64,000 bases of DNA from Pseudomonas putida (GTDB taxonomy: Bacteria > Pseudomonadota > Gammaproteobacteria > Pseudomonadales > Pseudomonadaceae). The translations under genes were made by a program, and so were the position numbers. Shown here one piece after another: positions 42,924 to 52,894 of the stretch (positions are counted from its first letter, which is position 1; the number at the start of each line of letters is the position of its first letter). The DNA is taken from contig CP163498.1 of NCBI GenBank assembly GCA_041071465.1, positions 62,001 through 126,000 of the forward strand, written 5' to 3'. The notes under the pieces are model-generated. The model was not told the origin of the DNA. It was given only the letters and a program-made list of their open reading frames with translations, and ran no database searches.

Positions 42924-43618
42924 TTATGCGGCCGGCGCCACCAACCTGTACCCCACTCCCGCTTCGGTGATGATAAACCTTGGCGCCGTGGGGTCATCCC
43001 CAGCTTCTGCCGTAAATGCCCTACGACGATCCGCAAGTAATGAGTGTCCTCCACATGCGTCGGCCCCCAGATATCCTTGAGCAGTTGCTGCTGGGTGATC
43101 ACCCGCCCAGGGTGACCGGCCAACAGCGCCAGCAAGGCATACTCCTTGCGCGTCAACGCCACTTCCACACCGTCAATAGTCACCCGGCGAAAGGCGAAGT
43201 TCACGGTCAGCGGCCCAAAGCTGGCCGCCACCTCAGAGCCGCCGGCCTGTGGCACCTGGCGCAGCAAGGCCCGCACCCGCGCGAGAAACTCCTGGATGCC
43301 GAACGGCTTGGTCACGTAGTCATTGGCACCGCCATCCAGCGCATCGACCTTCTGCACTTCACTGGCACGCACCGACAGCACCATCACCGGCACCGCGCTC
43401 CACTCGCGCAGTTCACGCAGCACCTGCTGGCCGTCCATGTCCGGCAGCCCCAGGTCGAGCACCACCAGGTCCGGCTTGCCCAAAGCTGCCTGGGCCAGCC
43501 CTTCCTCGCCGGTAGCGGCTTCGAGCACTTTGTAGCCTTGCGAAGCCAGGCTGATGCGCAGGAACTTGCGGATCTGCGGTTCATCGTCGATGACCAACAG
43601 CGTGGCGGACTGGCTCAT
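42924..43618 (-). CDS. kdpE: Response regulator KdpE, C-terminus frameshifted by a one-base deletion
   Basis: OmpR-type response regulator that activates kdpFABC at low potassium or high osmolarity. The receiver domain has DDEPQ near the N-terminus, the phosphorylation aspartate in VVLDLGLPDMDG and the lysine in YVTKPFG. The winged-helix output reads to HYLRIVVGHLRQKLG, then slips in the four-base run at 42998-43001, where five are expected. Repair gives DDPTAPRFIITEAGVGYRLV and a stop at 42924, 231 residues in total. As read, the frame runs on to 42758 with an unrelated tail. Its ATG overlaps the kdpD stop. Confidence 0.9.
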
Positions 43619-46269
43619 GGGGTTTCGCTTTCGGCTTCAGGTTGAGGAGGTAGCGGCAAGCATAGAGTGATGCCGGTGCCCTGGCCATCGATGCCTTCGC
43701 CCACCAGAATCTGCCCGCCATGCGCGCCGATCATGCCCTGACAGATCGCCAGGCCCAGCCCGGTGCCCTGCCCGCCTCGGTCGCCCCGAGCAGCGGTGTA
43801 GAACATGTCGAAGATCTTCTCGCGGTCGGCGACGGGAATGCCGGGGCCCTGATCGCGGACGGTAAAGCGCAACTGGTCATCCTGCACGGCCACCTGCAGC
43901 TCAAGGCGACCCTGGGTCGGGGAGAAGCGTGCGGCGTTTTCCAGCACGTTGACCAGCGCCTGTTCGATCAGCGCCGCATGTACGAACAGCAACGGCAGCT
44001 CGGCCGGTACGTCGGTGTGCACCCGCAGCGGTGCCAGCACCACGCGCAGGCGGTTAAGCGCGCTACCGACGATGTCCGCCGGGGCTACCCAGTCGCGGGC
44101 CAGCTTGAGGCCACCGTGGCCCAGGCGGGTCATGTCCAGTAGGTTCTGGATGTAGCGGTCAAGGCGTTCGGCCTCGTTACGGGTGCCTTCCAACAGCTCG
44201 CGGCGGTCTTCAGCCGGGATCGCCTCGCCCAACGCCAGCAGGCTGTCGATGCTGCCACGCATGGCGGTCAACGGTGTACGCAAGTCATGGGATACCGAGG
44301 CCAGCAAGGCGCTGCGCAGTTGCTCGGTTTCGCCGTGCAGGCGCGCGGCCTCCAGTTGTTCGGCCAGGCGAGCGCGGGCCAGGGCCTGGGCCAGTGGCTG
44401 GCCAAGGGCGGTGAGCAGGCGCCGGCGTGGGTCGCTGAGCGGCTGCCCGTTGCGCGGGCGCACGCCCAGCAGCGCCAGAGGTTGTTCGTCCACCGCCAGC
44501 GGCCACCACCACCAGCGGCCATTGGGCAAGGTGTCGCTGCCATGGCCAGCGGCCTGGCCGTGCTGCCAGGCCCAGTCGGCGGCAGCCCGTTCGGTGTCAC
44601 TGAGGGCGTGGGCTTCGCCGCTGGCCACTTCCAGCTGGCCTTCGGCATTGCGCTCAAGTAGGCACACCTGCATGTCCTGCCAGCCGTCCAGATGTTGGCC
44701 GGCGGCATTGAACACGGCTTGGCGATCGGTGGCCACCGTCAGCCGACGCGACAGGTCGAGCAACTGGCTGGTCTGCGCCTGGGTCTCGCGCAGTGCCTGC
44801 AACTGGCGGCGCTGGCGCGCGGCCAGGTTGCCGGTGAGCGCGGCCATCAGCAGGAAGAACACCAGGGTCAGCACATCTTCTTCGCGCTGGATGCTGAACG
44901 AGAAGTTGGGCGGGATGAACAGAAAATCGTAAGTCAGGAACGACAGCGCGGCGCAGGCCAACGCAGGCCCCAGGCTGCTGCGCACCGCCACCAGCAACAC
45001 TGCCGCCAGGAACACCAGTGAGATGTTGGGCAGCGCCAGTACGCTCGACACTGCCCAGGCCAGGCCCGCCGCCATCACGGTGGCCAGCAGCGCCAGCAGA
45101 TAATGGCGCCACACCCATACCCGCCGCACCGCCGAACGCGGCGCTGGCGGCTGCATGTCGCGGTCCAGCACGTTGACTTCCAGGCCATGGCTTTCACGCA
45201 GCAGCCGCGCCGCCACACCGGCCCCGAACAGCCGCCGACGCAGGCGGTCGCGGGACTGCCCGACCAGCACCAGACTGGCCCGCCGCTCGGCAGCATGCTG
45301 GATCAACGTGCGCGCCACTTCGCCAGCACGCAGCAGCACCACCTCCCCACCCAGACGTTCGGCCAGTTGCTGCGCGGCCTGCAAACGATGCCGCGCGGTT
45401 TCGTCACGCAGGCGGCCGTTGTCCACATGCACCAGGCTCCAGGGCAGGTGGCGGCGCTGAGCCACACGGCTGGCATGACGCACCAGGCGTTCGGCCTGGT
45501 CATCGCCGTCCACGCCTACCAGTAACCGCCCGCGCAAGGCCGGGGCTTCCTGGCCGCGCTGGCGATAGCCGTGGGCCAGGTCAGCGTCGACCTGAGCAGC
45601 GGCGGTCTGCATGGCCAGTTCGCGCAGGGCGGTGAGGTTGGTTTGCGAGAAGTACGCGTCGATGGCCGCACGCGCTTGCTCGGGCACATACACCTTGCCT
45701 TCGCGCAGGCGTTCGAGCAGCTCGCGCGGGGGCAGGTCGATCAGCACCAACTCGAAGGCTTCCTGCAGCACCCAGTCCGGTAGCGTTTCGCGCACTTGCA
45801 CGCCCGTAATGTCGCGCACCTTGTCGTTGAGGCTTTCCAGGTGCTGGACGTTGACCGTGGTGTACACGTCGATACCGGCGGCCAGCAACTCCTGCACGTC
45901 CTGCCAGCGCTTGGCGTGGCGGCTGCCGGGGGCGTTGGTGTGGGCCAGTTCGTCGACCAGGGCCAAGGCCGGTGAGGCTTGGAGCAGGCCGTCGAGGTCC
46001 ATTTCCTCAAGGGTGACGCCACGGTACTGGCTGCGCAGCAAGGGCTGTTGCTGAAGGCCGGCAAGCAGCGCTTCGGTTTCGGCGCGGCCGTGGGTTTCGA
46101 CAACGCCAGCCAGCACTTGCACGCCCTGACGCTGCTGGGCGTGTGCGGCCTGGAGCATGGCAAACGTCTTGCCGACACCGGGGGCGGCGCCAAGGAACAC
46201 CTTCAGCCGGCCCCGGCCGGTTCGCGCAAGGTTAGCCAACAGCGCGTCTGCGCGGGCGGAATCACTCAT
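43615..46269 (-). CDS. kdpD: Sensor histidine kinase KdpD
   Basis: Membrane sensor for potassium stress, 884 residues. The N-terminal KdpD domain has a Walker A motif (GAAPGVGKTFAML), followed by a universal-stress-like domain, four closely spaced membrane helices (about residues 390-500), a GAF-like region, and the kinase core with SHDLRTPLTAMRGS as the phospho-acceptor site and ENAARFSP / GPGIPVADREKIF in the ATPase domain. It lies after kdpC and overlaps kdpE, the standard order. Confidence 0.96.
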   Translation of the reverse strand: MSDSARADALLANLARTGRGRLKVFLGAAPGVGKTFAMLQAAHAQQRQGVQVLAGVVETHGRAETEALLAGLQQQPLLRSQYRGVTLEEMDLDGLLQASPALALVDELAHTNAPGSRHAKRWQDVQELLAAGIDVYTTVNVQHLESLNDKVRDITGVQVRETLPDWVLQEAFELVLIDLPPRELLERLREGKVYVPEQARAAIDAYFSQTNLTALRELAMQTAAAQVDADLAHGYRQRGQEAPALRGRLLVGVDGDDQAERLVRHASRVAQRRHLPWSLVHVDNGRLRDETARHRLQAAQQLAERLGGEVVLLRAGEVARTLIQHAAERRASLVLVGQSRDRLRRRLFGAGVAARLLRESHGLEVNVLDRDMQPPAPRSAVRRVWVWRHYLLALLATVMAAGLAWAVSSVLALPNISLVFLAAVLLVAVRSSLGPALACAALSFLTYDFLFIPPNFSFSIQREEDVLTLVFFLLMAALTGNLAARQRRQLQALRETQAQTSQLLDLSRRLTVATDRQAVFNAAGQHLDGWQDMQVCLLERNAEGQLEVASGEAHALSDTERAAADWAWQHGQAAGHGSDTLPNGRWWWWPLAVDEQPLALLGVRPRNGQPLSDPRRRLLTALGQPLAQALARARLAEQLEAARLHGETEQLRSALLASVSHDLRTPLTAMRGSIDSLLALGEAIPAEDRRELLEGTRNEAERLDRYIQNLLDMTRLGHGGLKLARDWVAPADIVGSALNRLRVVLAPLRVHTDVPAELPLLFVHAALIEQALVNVLENAARFSPTQGRLELQVAVQDDQLRFTVRDQGPGIPVADREKIFDMFYTAARGDRGGQGTGLGLAICQGMIGAHGGQILVGEGIDGQGTGITLCLPLPPQPEAESETP

Positions 46270-46329
46270 GTTTCATCCTTCAGGATTTGCCACAGTCGAC
46301 CAAAACCGGGCCGCAAAGCGGCCCAAATA

Positions 46330-46881
46330 TCAGTGGCTCAGTTGCTCGATCTTCTGGTTCAACGCCAGCACATTGACCACCGGCGGGCCGATCAATGGGT
46401 GGAGGGTGGCCTCTTCCTGCAAGGCTTGCAAGCGCTCCACCGGCAGCTGCCGTGCCGCCGCCACACGCGGGATCTGGTAGGCCACAGCCTCCGGCGGCAG
46501 GTGTGGATCAAGGCCGCTGCCCGAGGTGGTGAGCAGCGCCTGCGGCACGGGCCCCTGCTGTGCCTGGAACAACGTAGCCGCATCGCCCTTCACCCGCTCA
46601 GCCAGCGCCGGGTTGCTTGGCGACAAGTTGCTGGCGCTGCTGGCGACGGTAGCGTAAGCACCTGCCGAAGGCCGCGAATGGAACCAGCCATCGCCCTGGA
46701 AATCCTGGGCGATCAGTGCCGACCCCCGCACCTGGCCATGCTCATCGCGCACCAGGCTACCGTTGGCCTGGTTCGGGAAGGCGACCTGGGCAACACCCGT
46801 CACCGCCAGCGGATACAGCACGCCAGTCAGCAACGTCATCAACAAAGCCAAGCTCAACGCCGGGCGAACATAAGCATTCAT
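46330..46881 (-). CDS. kdpC: Potassium-transporting ATPase KdpC subunit
   Basis: Accessory subunit of the high-affinity potassium pump, 183 residues. One N-terminal membrane helix ([20 protein letters not shown]) anchors a periplasmic domain with the family motif [10 protein letters not shown] and the C-terminal [20 protein letters not shown]. It sits 10 bases after kdpB and 60 bases before kdpD. Confidence 0.96.
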   Translation of the reverse strand: MNAYVRPALSLALLMTLLTGVLYPLAVTGVAQVAFPNQANGSLVRDEHGQVRGSALIAQDFQGDGWFHSRPSAGAYATVASSASNLSPSNPALAERVKGDAATLFQAQQGPVPQALLTTSGSGLDPHLPPEAVAYQIPRVAAARQLPVERLQALQEEATLHPLIGPPVVNVLALNQKIEQLSH

Positions 46882-46891
46882 GGCGGCCTCC

Positions 46892-48946
46892 TCAGACCAG
46901 GTTCAGTGCATTGAGCAGCAGGTCGATCAGCTTGATGCCGGCAAACGGCACCACGATGCCGCCCAGCCCGTAGACCAGCAGGTTGCGCCGCAGCAGGTGC
47001 GCCGCACTGGCGGCCTGCACCCGCACACCTCGCAGCGCCAGTGGAATCAGCACGATGATGATCAGTGCGTTGAACACGATGGCCGACAGGATCGCGCTCT
47101 GCGGGCTGGCCAGGTGCATCAGGTTGAGCACGCCCAGCTGTGGGTAAATGGCAGCGAACAGCGCCGGTAGGATGGCGAAGTACTTGGCCACGTCGTTGGC
47201 AATGGAGAACGTGGTCAACGCACCACGGGTGACCAGCAACTCCTTGCCAACCTGCACCACGTCCAGCAGCTTGGTCGGGTCGCTGTCCAGGTCGACCATG
47301 TTCGCCGCCTCACGCGCGGCCTGGGTGCCATCGTTCATGGCCATGCCGACATCAGCCTGGGCCAGTGCCGGGGCGTCGTTGGCGCCGTCACCGCACATGG
47401 CCACCAGGCGGCCGTCATTCTGCTCCTGGCGAATGCGCGCCAGCTTCTTCTCGGGCGTGGCCTCGGCCAACACATCATCCACCCCCGCTTCGGCGGCGAT
47501 GGCTGCGGCGGTCAGCGGGTTGTCGCCTGTCACCATCACCGTGCGAATGCCCAGCTTGCGCAGCTCGGCGAAGCGCTCGCGGATACCAGGCTTGACCACG
47601 TCCTTGAGGTGAATGACACCCAGCAGGCGTTTATCGATGCACACCAGCAATGGCGTACCGCCGCTTTGGGCGATGCGCTCCACTTCGCGGGCCAGCGCCG
47701 GGGGTATTTCTAGGCGTTGCATGCCAACGAATGCCAGCACCGCATCGACGGCGCCCTTGCGGTAGCGATGCTGCTGGAAGTCGATGCCCGACAGGCGGGT
47801 CTCGGCACTGAAGGCCACGGCTTCGAACTGCCCGGCAGGCGGTTCGACAAAGTCATGCAACTGGCGCAGGTATTCGACAATCGACTTGCCTTCGGCAGTG
47901 TCGTCGGCCAGCGAGGCCAGCAAAGCGCCCTCCCCCAGCTCGCGAGCGGTAATGCCCGGTGCAGCATGCAACGCGCTGCAGCGGCGGTTGCCGAAGGTGA
48001 TGGTGCCGGTCTTGTCGAGCATCAGCGTGTGCACGTCACCGGCCGCCTCGACCGCGCGGCCCGAGCGGGCGATGACGTTCAGCCGCACCAGCCGGTCCAT
48101 GCCGGCGATGCCGATGGCCGATAGCAGGCCGCCGATGGTGGTGGGGATCAGCGTCACCAGCAGCGCGGCCAGGAAGATCAGCGGCAGGCTGCCACCCACG
48201 AAGTGAGCGAACGGCTGCAAGGTCACCACCACGATCAGGAAGATCAGGGTCAGGCCGATCAGCAGGATGTCGAGGGCGATTTCGTTCGGGGTCTTCTGCC
48301 GCTTGGCGCCTTCGACCAGGGCGATCATGCGGTCCAGGGTCGACTCGCCCGGGTTGCTGGTGATGCGAATCAGCAGCCAGTCGGAGACCAGCCGCGTATT
48401 GCCGGTCACCGCCGAGCGGTCGCCGCCGGATTCGCGGATCACGGGCGCGGACTCGCCGGTAATGGCGGCCTCGTTGACGGCCGCGATGCCTTCAAGCACT
48501 TCGCCGTCACCGGGGATCATCTCGCCGGCCACCACACGTACCACGTCGTCCTTGCGCAGCGCGCTGGCAGCGACCGTCTCAAAGCTGCCAGCACGCTGGC
48601 GTCGCTGAGCGGTCAGGCCTTGGCTGCCAGCCTTGAGGCTGTCAGCGCGGGCCTTGCCCCGGCCTTCGGCGAGGGCTTCGGCGAAGTTGGCGAACAGCAC
48701 GGTAAACCACAACCACAGGGCAATCTGCACGGCAACGCCAGTACTCACGCCACCACCGGGGGCGAAGCACAGCACGGTGGTCAGCACCGCAGTCAGGGCC
48801 ACCACCAGCATCACCGGCGAACGTTTTAGCTGGCGCGGGTCGAGCTTGACGAATGCCTGCACCAGCGCCGGGCGCCATAGCGCGGCGAAGCGGGTCTGGT
48901 CCTTGGCACTGTGCCGGGTGTTCACTTCAGGAATGGGCATGTTCAT
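46892..48946 (-). CDS. kdpB: Potassium-transporting P-type ATPase KdpB subunit
   Basis: Catalytic ATPase subunit, 684 residues. The phosphorylated aspartate is in [27 protein letters not shown] is the actuator loop and [19 protein letters not shown] the hinge motif. Membrane helices flank these domains. A ribosome site GAGGACC precedes the ATG at 48946; a second ATG two codons later is also possible. It follows kdpA after 9 bases. Confidence 0.97.
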   Translation of the reverse strand: MNMPIPEVNTRHSAKDQTRFAALWRPALVQAFVKLDPRQLKRSPVMLVVALTAVLTTVLCFAPGGGVSTGVAVQIALWLWFTVLFANFAEALAEGRGKARADSLKAGSQGLTAQRRQRAGSFETVAASALRKDDVVRVVAGEMIPGDGEVLEGIAAVNEAAITGESAPVIRESGGDRSAVTGNTRLVSDWLLIRITSNPGESTLDRMIALVEGAKRQKTPNEIALDILLIGLTLIFLIVVVTLQPFAHFVGGSLPLIFLAALLVTLIPTTIGGLLSAIGIAGMDRLVRLNVIARSGRAVEAAGDVHTLMLDKTGTITFGNRRCSALHAAPGITARELGEGALLASLADDTAEGKSIVEYLRQLHDFVEPPAGQFEAVAFSAETRLSGIDFQQHRYRKGAVDAVLAFVGMQRLEIPPALAREVERIAQSGGTPLLVCIDKRLLGVIHLKDVVKPGIRERFAELRKLGIRTVMVTGDNPLTAAAIAAEAGVDDVLAEATPEKKLARIRQEQNDGRLVAMCGDGANDAPALAQADVGMAMNDGTQAAREAANMVDLDSDPTKLLDVVQVGKELLVTRGALTTFSIANDVAKYFAILPALFAAIYPQLGVLNLMHLASPQSAILSAIVFNALIIIVLIPLALRGVRVQAASAAHLLRRNLLVYGLGGIVVPFAGIKLIDLLLNALNLV

Positions 48947-48955
48947 GATCGGTCC

Positions 48956-50650
48956 TCAAAAACCCAGGCTCAGGTGTTCGGCGATTGGCCCAAGGGCCAG
49001 GGTCGGCAGGAAGGTCAGGCCACCGACCAGCAGGATGGTCACCAGCAGCAGGCCGGTGAACAGCGGGCCGTGGGTGGGGAAGCTGTTCTGCCCCTGCGGC
49101 GCGCTTTTTTTTGCCGCCAGGCTGCCGGCCAAAGCCAGGATTGGCAGGATGTAGCCAAAGCGGCCGATGAGCATGGCCAGGCCGATCATCAGGTTGTGGT
49201 ACACCGTGTTGGCAGCAAAGCCGGCGAAGGCCGAGCCGTTGTTGGCGGTGCCCGAGGTGTAGGCATACAGCAGCTGGCTGAAGCCATGCGCGCCTGGGTT
49301 GCTGACCGCCCCCGCAGGGCCAGGCAGGCTGGCGGCGATGGCGCCGAGCACCAGCACGCCGACCGGCATCACCAGCAGGGTTGCCACCAGCAACTGCACC
49401 TCACGGGCCTGCAGCTTCTTGCCCAGGTACTCCGGGGTACGGCCAATCATCAGCCCGGCCAGAAACACTGCAATCAGCACAAACAGCAGCATGCCGTACA
49501 ACCCGGCGCCAACACCGCCGAAAATCACCTCGCCAACCATCATGTTGACCATGGCCACCATGCCGGTCAGCGGGTTGAGGCTGTCATGCATGGCGTTGAC
49601 CGAGCCGTTGGAGGCAGCGGTGGTGGTTACCGTCCACAACACCGAACCGGTGGTGCCGAAGCGGCTTTCCTTACCCTCCATGGGTGCTGCCTGCTGCACC
49701 TGGGCGCTTTCCAGCGCCGGGTTGGGTTGGTGCTCGGACCACAGCGCCGTGCCGCCGCCGATCAGAAACAGCGCCAGCATGCAGGCGAGGATGGCACGGC
49801 TTTGGCGCAGGTCCTTCACGTAATGGCCGAAGGTGAACACCAAGGCCACCGGAATGAGGATGATCGACGCCACTTCGAACAGGTTGCTCCAGGCCGTGGG
49901 GTTCTCGAAGGGGTGCGCCGAGTTGACACCGAAGAAGCCGCCACCATTGGTGCCCAGTTGCTTGATGGCGATCTGGCTGGCGGCAGGGCCCAACGGAATG
50001 GTCTGGTCAGCACCTTGCAAGGTCAGCGCGTGGGCGTAATCGGCAAAGGTCTGTGGCACACCCTGCCATACCAGCAACAGCGCCAACAACAGGCACAGCG
50101 GCAGCAAGCCGTACAGGGTAGCGCGGGTCATGTCGACCCAGAAATTGCCCAGCGTCGTTGCGCTGCGCCGGGCAATACCACGACATAAGGCAACCAGCAC
50201 GGCTAGGCCGGTGGCGGCACTGACGAAGTTCTGCACGGTCAGGCCAAGCATCTGGCTCAAGTAGCTGACCGACGCCTCACCGCTGTAGGCTTGCCAGTTG
50301 GTGTTGGTGACGAAGCTGACTGCGGTGTTGAACGCCAGCGACCATTCCTGGCCAGGCAGGTGCTGCGGGTTTAATGGCAGGTAGCCCTGCAACAGCAGCA
50401 CGGCGAACAACAGCAGGAAGCCGGCCAGGTTGAACACCAGCAGGGCCAGGGTGTACTGCCGCCAGTTCTGCTCCTGGCTGGCGTTCACACCCGCCAGCCG
50501 ATAACAGACCTGTTCGACCGGGCCCAGCAGCGGCGAAAGCCAGGTACGCTGGCCTTCCATGACCTTGAAGTAGAACCGCCCGAGCCAAGGTGCCGGTAGC
50601 AGCACGATGGCGAAGAATGCCAGGAGCAAGGCGAAATCGTAACTGTGCAT
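48956..50650 (-). CDS. kdpA: Potassium-transporting ATPase KdpA subunit
   Basis: Channel-like potassium-binding subunit, 564 residues with about ten hydrophobic segments. The four selectivity-filter-type repeats are visible: [47 protein letters not shown] and [16 protein letters not shown]. The ATG at 50650 lies 9 bases after the kdpF stop, with GGGAG in between. Confidence 0.97.
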   Translation of the reverse strand: MHSYDFALLLAFFAIVLLPAPWLGRFYFKVMEGQRTWLSPLLGPVEQVCYRLAGVNASQEQNWRQYTLALLVFNLAGFLLLFAVLLLQGYLPLNPQHLPGQEWSLAFNTAVSFVTNTNWQAYSGEASVSYLSQMLGLTVQNFVSAATGLAVLVALCRGIARRSATTLGNFWVDMTRATLYGLLPLCLLLALLLVWQGVPQTFADYAHALTLQGADQTIPLGPAASQIAIKQLGTNGGGFFGVNSAHPFENPTAWSNLFEVASIILIPVALVFTFGHYVKDLRQSRAILACMLALFLIGGGTALWSEHQPNPALESAQVQQAAPMEGKESRFGTTGSVLWTVTTTAASNGSVNAMHDSLNPLTGMVAMVNMMVGEVIFGGVGAGLYGMLLFVLIAVFLAGLMIGRTPEYLGKKLQAREVQLLVATLLVMPVGVLVLGAIAASLPGPAGAVSNPGAHGFSQLLYAYTSGTANNGSAFAGFAANTVYHNLMIGLAMLIGRFGYILPILALAGSLAAKKSAPQGQNSFPTHGPLFTGLLLVTILLVGGLTFLPTLALGPIAEHLSLGF

Positions 50651-50659
50651 GGCCGCTCC

Positions 50660-50749
50660 CTAGCTGCGATCGGCGCGCAGCAGCGCCACCAGCAGGTAAA
50701 ACGCCAATGCCACCGCCAGCAGCAGTGACAGCCCGTCGAGCATGTTCAT
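50660..50749 (-). CDS. kdpF: Potassium-transporting ATPase small subunit KdpF
   Basis: A 29-residue membrane peptide too short for ordinary ORF calling. Reading the minus strand gives MNMLDGLSLLLAVALAFY and then LLVALLRADRS, a single hydrophobic helix with a basic tail, as in other KdpF peptides that stabilise the pump. A GGGGAGAACGACAC leader precedes the ATG at 50749; an ATG at 50743 could also serve. It is the first gene of kdpFABCDE. Confidence 0.9.
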   Translation of the reverse strand: MNMLDGLSLLLAVALAFYLLVALLRADRS

Positions 50750-50837
50750 GTGTCGTTCTCCCCGTATGCGGCTTGGGCCGCTTTGGGGAAATTGTCCGTG
50801 GGAGGGGTGTAAAGGGGCGAGATCGAGGGGTAAGGGT

Positions 50838-50858
50838 GGGTATAAAGAATGCGTAAAG
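50838..50858 (-). promoter_or_regulatory. Candidate KdpE operator upstream of kdpF
   Basis: On the minus strand the sequence CTTTACGC-ATT-CTTTATAC holds two T-rich half-sites spaced by 11 bases, about 90 bases before the kdpF ATG. The E. coli KdpE site has a similar pair (TTTATAC and TTTACAC) at the same spacing. Binding is an inference. Confidence 0.45.
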
Positions 50859-50879
50859 ATCAGCTTCTTTGGGCTACCT

Positions 50880-50921
50880 GTACCGGCCTCTTCGCGGGGT
50901 TATCCACGAAGGGGCCGGTAC
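50880..50921. repeat. REP palindrome between the kdp operon and the AI-2E transporter
   Basis: Arms GTACCGGCCTCTTCGCGG and the complement of CCACGAAGGGGCCGGTAC match except at two positions. This is a P. putida REP unit. It lies just beyond the stop of the permease gene and may end its transcript. Confidence 0.75.
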
Positions 50922-50925
50922 AAGC

Positions 50926-51978
50926 TTACTGCTGGGGTGGCTGCTGTGCGGCGTTACGGCTCCAGTCCAGCAGCAGGCTGTAACCGACCGCCAGCAAGGT
51001 CGGCCCGATGAACAAGCCAATGAAGCCAAAGGCAAGCAAGCCACCGAACACGCCCAGCAACACGATCACCAGCGGCAGGTTGCCGCCACGGCTGATCAGG
51101 TAGGGCTTGAGCACGTTGTCCACGCCGCTGATGACGAAGGTACCCCAGATACCCAGGAACACTGCCATGCCGTACTCGCCCTTCCACACCAGCCAACCGG
51201 TGGCCGGGATCCAGGCCAGTGGTGGGCCCATGGGGATCAGGCTGAGCATGAAGGTCACCAGGCCCAGCACGATCGCCCCGGGCACCCCGGCGATCAGGAA
51301 GCCGATGAGCGCCAGCAGGCCCTGTGCGGCCGCCGTGCCGATCACCCCGTTGACCACCCGCTGCACGGTGCCGGCAACCAGTTGCAGGTAATACTCGGCA
51401 CGCTCGCCCATCAGCCGGTGCAGCAAGCGCAATACGAAGGCCGCCAGGCGTGGCCCGTCGCGGTAGAAGAAGAACACGAACACCAGGCTCAGGGTCAGTT
51501 CCAGCACACCGCTGCCGATCTGTGCGCTGCGCGCCAGCAACCAGTTGCCCACCTGCCCGAAGTATGGCTTGGCCGAAGCGAGCAAGGCCGCGCCCTGTTG
51601 GTCGAGCGATTGCCACCAGTTGACCAGGCGCTCACCGACGAACGGAATGCCTCCCAGCCAGGCCGGCGCTTCGGGCAAGCCGTCGACCTGCACGTCACGT
51701 ACAAACGCCGTGGCATCGCGAATATGATCGGCCAGGTTGAACCCTAGCCACACCAACGGCAGTGCCACGATCAGGATCCAGGCCGTGGTCAGCAGGCTGG
51801 CCGCCAGCGTCTCACGTCCGCCCAGCAAGCGCGTCAGCAGGCGCATCAACGGCCAACTGGCAAAGGCCAGGATGGCCCCCCACAGCAACGCCGAAATGAA
51901 GGGCGCCATCACCCAAAGGCCGGCACCCAGCAACGCCAGCAGCAGAATCTGGACCAGCAGGCGATCATTGTTAACCAT
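50926..51978 (-). CDS. AI-2E family transporter (PerM/YdiK-like)
   Basis: Inner-membrane protein of the AI-2E/PerM family, 350 residues with about eight hydrophobic segments. Recognisable are VNGVIGTAAAQGLLALIGFL and MGPPLAWIPATGWLVWKGEY, with GVDNVLKPYLISRGGNLPL towards the end, where family members carry their conserved GxxDxxxKP motif. The family exports autoinducer-2 in one case, but most members have unknown substrates or act as sodium/proton antiporters. It follows the DUF4892 gene after 12 bases. Confidence 0.88.
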   Translation of the reverse strand: MVNNDRLLVQILLLALLGAGLWVMAPFISALLWGAILAFASWPLMRLLTRLLGGRETLAASLLTTAWILIVALPLVWLGFNLADHIRDATAFVRDVQVDGLPEAPAWLGGIPFVGERLVNWWQSLDQQGAALLASAKPYFGQVGNWLLARSAQIGSGVLELTLSLVFVFFFYRDGPRLAAFVLRLLHRLMGERAEYYLQLVAGTVQRVVNGVIGTAAAQGLLALIGFLIAGVPGAIVLGLVTFMLSLIPMGPPLAWIPATGWLVWKGEYGMAVFLGIWGTFVISGVDNVLKPYLISRGGNLPLVIVLLGVFGGLLAFGFIGLFIGPTLLAVGYSLLLDWSRNAAQQPPQQ

Positions 51979-51990
51979 GGTGGCGCTCGT

Positions 51991-52785
51991 TCAACGGATC
52001 AGTTCAAGGTGCAGGCCGTCTGTAGGCGCACTGCCGACTTCAAGACGGCCATTGCGCACCCCGGCCTTGATCAGCGCCTCGCGCCAGGCTTCGGCCTGGG
52101 CGCCGCTGAGGCTGGCGCGCAAGGTGCTGTCGAGGTTCAGGCTGCGGGCCAGCAGGTTCACCCAGGTGTCTTGCGGCGCAGCAAGGTCAGGGTAGTCGAG
52201 CTTGCCGGTGTCGCGCATTTCGCGCAGCACCGTGGCGGCGGTGGGCAGCAGCTCGCCCAGCGGGCTGCCGGCGACGAACTCTTCCACATGCAGGTAGGCA
52301 CGGCGGTTGCCACGGGTAACGCTGTACAGCGCAACCAGGGTGTCGGCCTCGTCCGCGGAGCGGCGTAGCAGGATGAACGCCTGCTGCTCGTCGCCACCGT
52401 TGAGGCGGGCATTGGCGAACACGTCGTTGGCCCACAGGCTAGCCTCACCGCAATCGCGCCCCTGGCACCAGAACAATGGGTAGCCACCGTCGCGCTGCAG
52501 TTCTTCGCGGGCACTGGTGAAGGCTTCGCGGGCAGTACGCTCGACGGGCAACTCGTAGGTCACCGAGCTGACTTGGCCACGGCTCTCGACCTTGTCGTCG
52601 ACCCGCAGGCGACCACTGATCTTGCGTAGCGGGCCCATCGGGTAGACGCGCTCCTGCTCCACGGCCGGACGCTGGTCGACAACCTTGGCGTCCTGCGGTA
52701 CCGGCAAGCCGCCGGCCCACAATAGGGGGCTGGCGAACGCCAGGCAGGCGGTGATGGCGTTACGGATGGCAACAGGCGCGCTCAT
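51991..52785 (-). CDS. DUF4892 domain-containing exported protein
   Basis: A 264-residue protein with an N-terminal signal peptide (ITACLAFASPLLWAGGLP), so probably periplasmic. The conserved part (YELPVERTAREAFTSAREEL, then LFWCQGRDCGEASLWAND, with two cysteines that may form a disulfide) is the DUF4892 pattern of Pseudomonas and relatives. The C-terminal ~80 residues resemble an OmpA-like/BON-type helix pair, which I cannot confirm. Its start lacks a ribosome site and overlaps the stop of a 20-residue ORF. Confidence 0.78.
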   Translation of the reverse strand: MSAPVAIRNAITACLAFASPLLWAGGLPVPQDAKVVDQRPAVEQERVYPMGPLRKISGRLRVDDKVESRGQVSSVTYELPVERTAREAFTSAREELQRDGGYPLFWCQGRDCGEASLWANDVFANARLNGGDEQQAFILLRRSADEADTLVALYSVTRGNRRAYLHVEEFVAGSPLGELLPTAATVLREMRDTGKLDYPDLAAPQDTWVNLLARSLNLDSTLRASLSGAQAEAWREALIKAGVRNGRLEVGSAPTDGLHLELIR

Positions 52786-52844
52786 TGGCGAACCAGGCGG
52801 CGCTTAGCGCCGGAAAGAAGCTCCAGGATGTCTGGCAGTTGCAT
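52782..52844 (-). CDS. 20-residue ORF coupled to the DUF4892 gene
   Basis: On the minus strand an ATG at 52844 with a strong ribosome site (GGGAGA, 5 bases upstream) opens a short frame, MQLPDILELLSGAKRRLVRQ, whose stop overlaps the DUF4892 start as ATGA. The peptide has no membrane helix, and its basic end is rich in arginine. Since the downstream gene lacks its own Shine-Dalgarno sequence, this may serve as a coupling leader. Not recognised as a known family. Confidence 0.5.
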   Translation of the reverse strand: MQLPDILELLSGAKRRLVRQ

Positions 52845-52894
52845 GGTTGTCTCCCTGTTCAACCCGCCAAGCCTCGACACTTGTCCGGTGCAAG

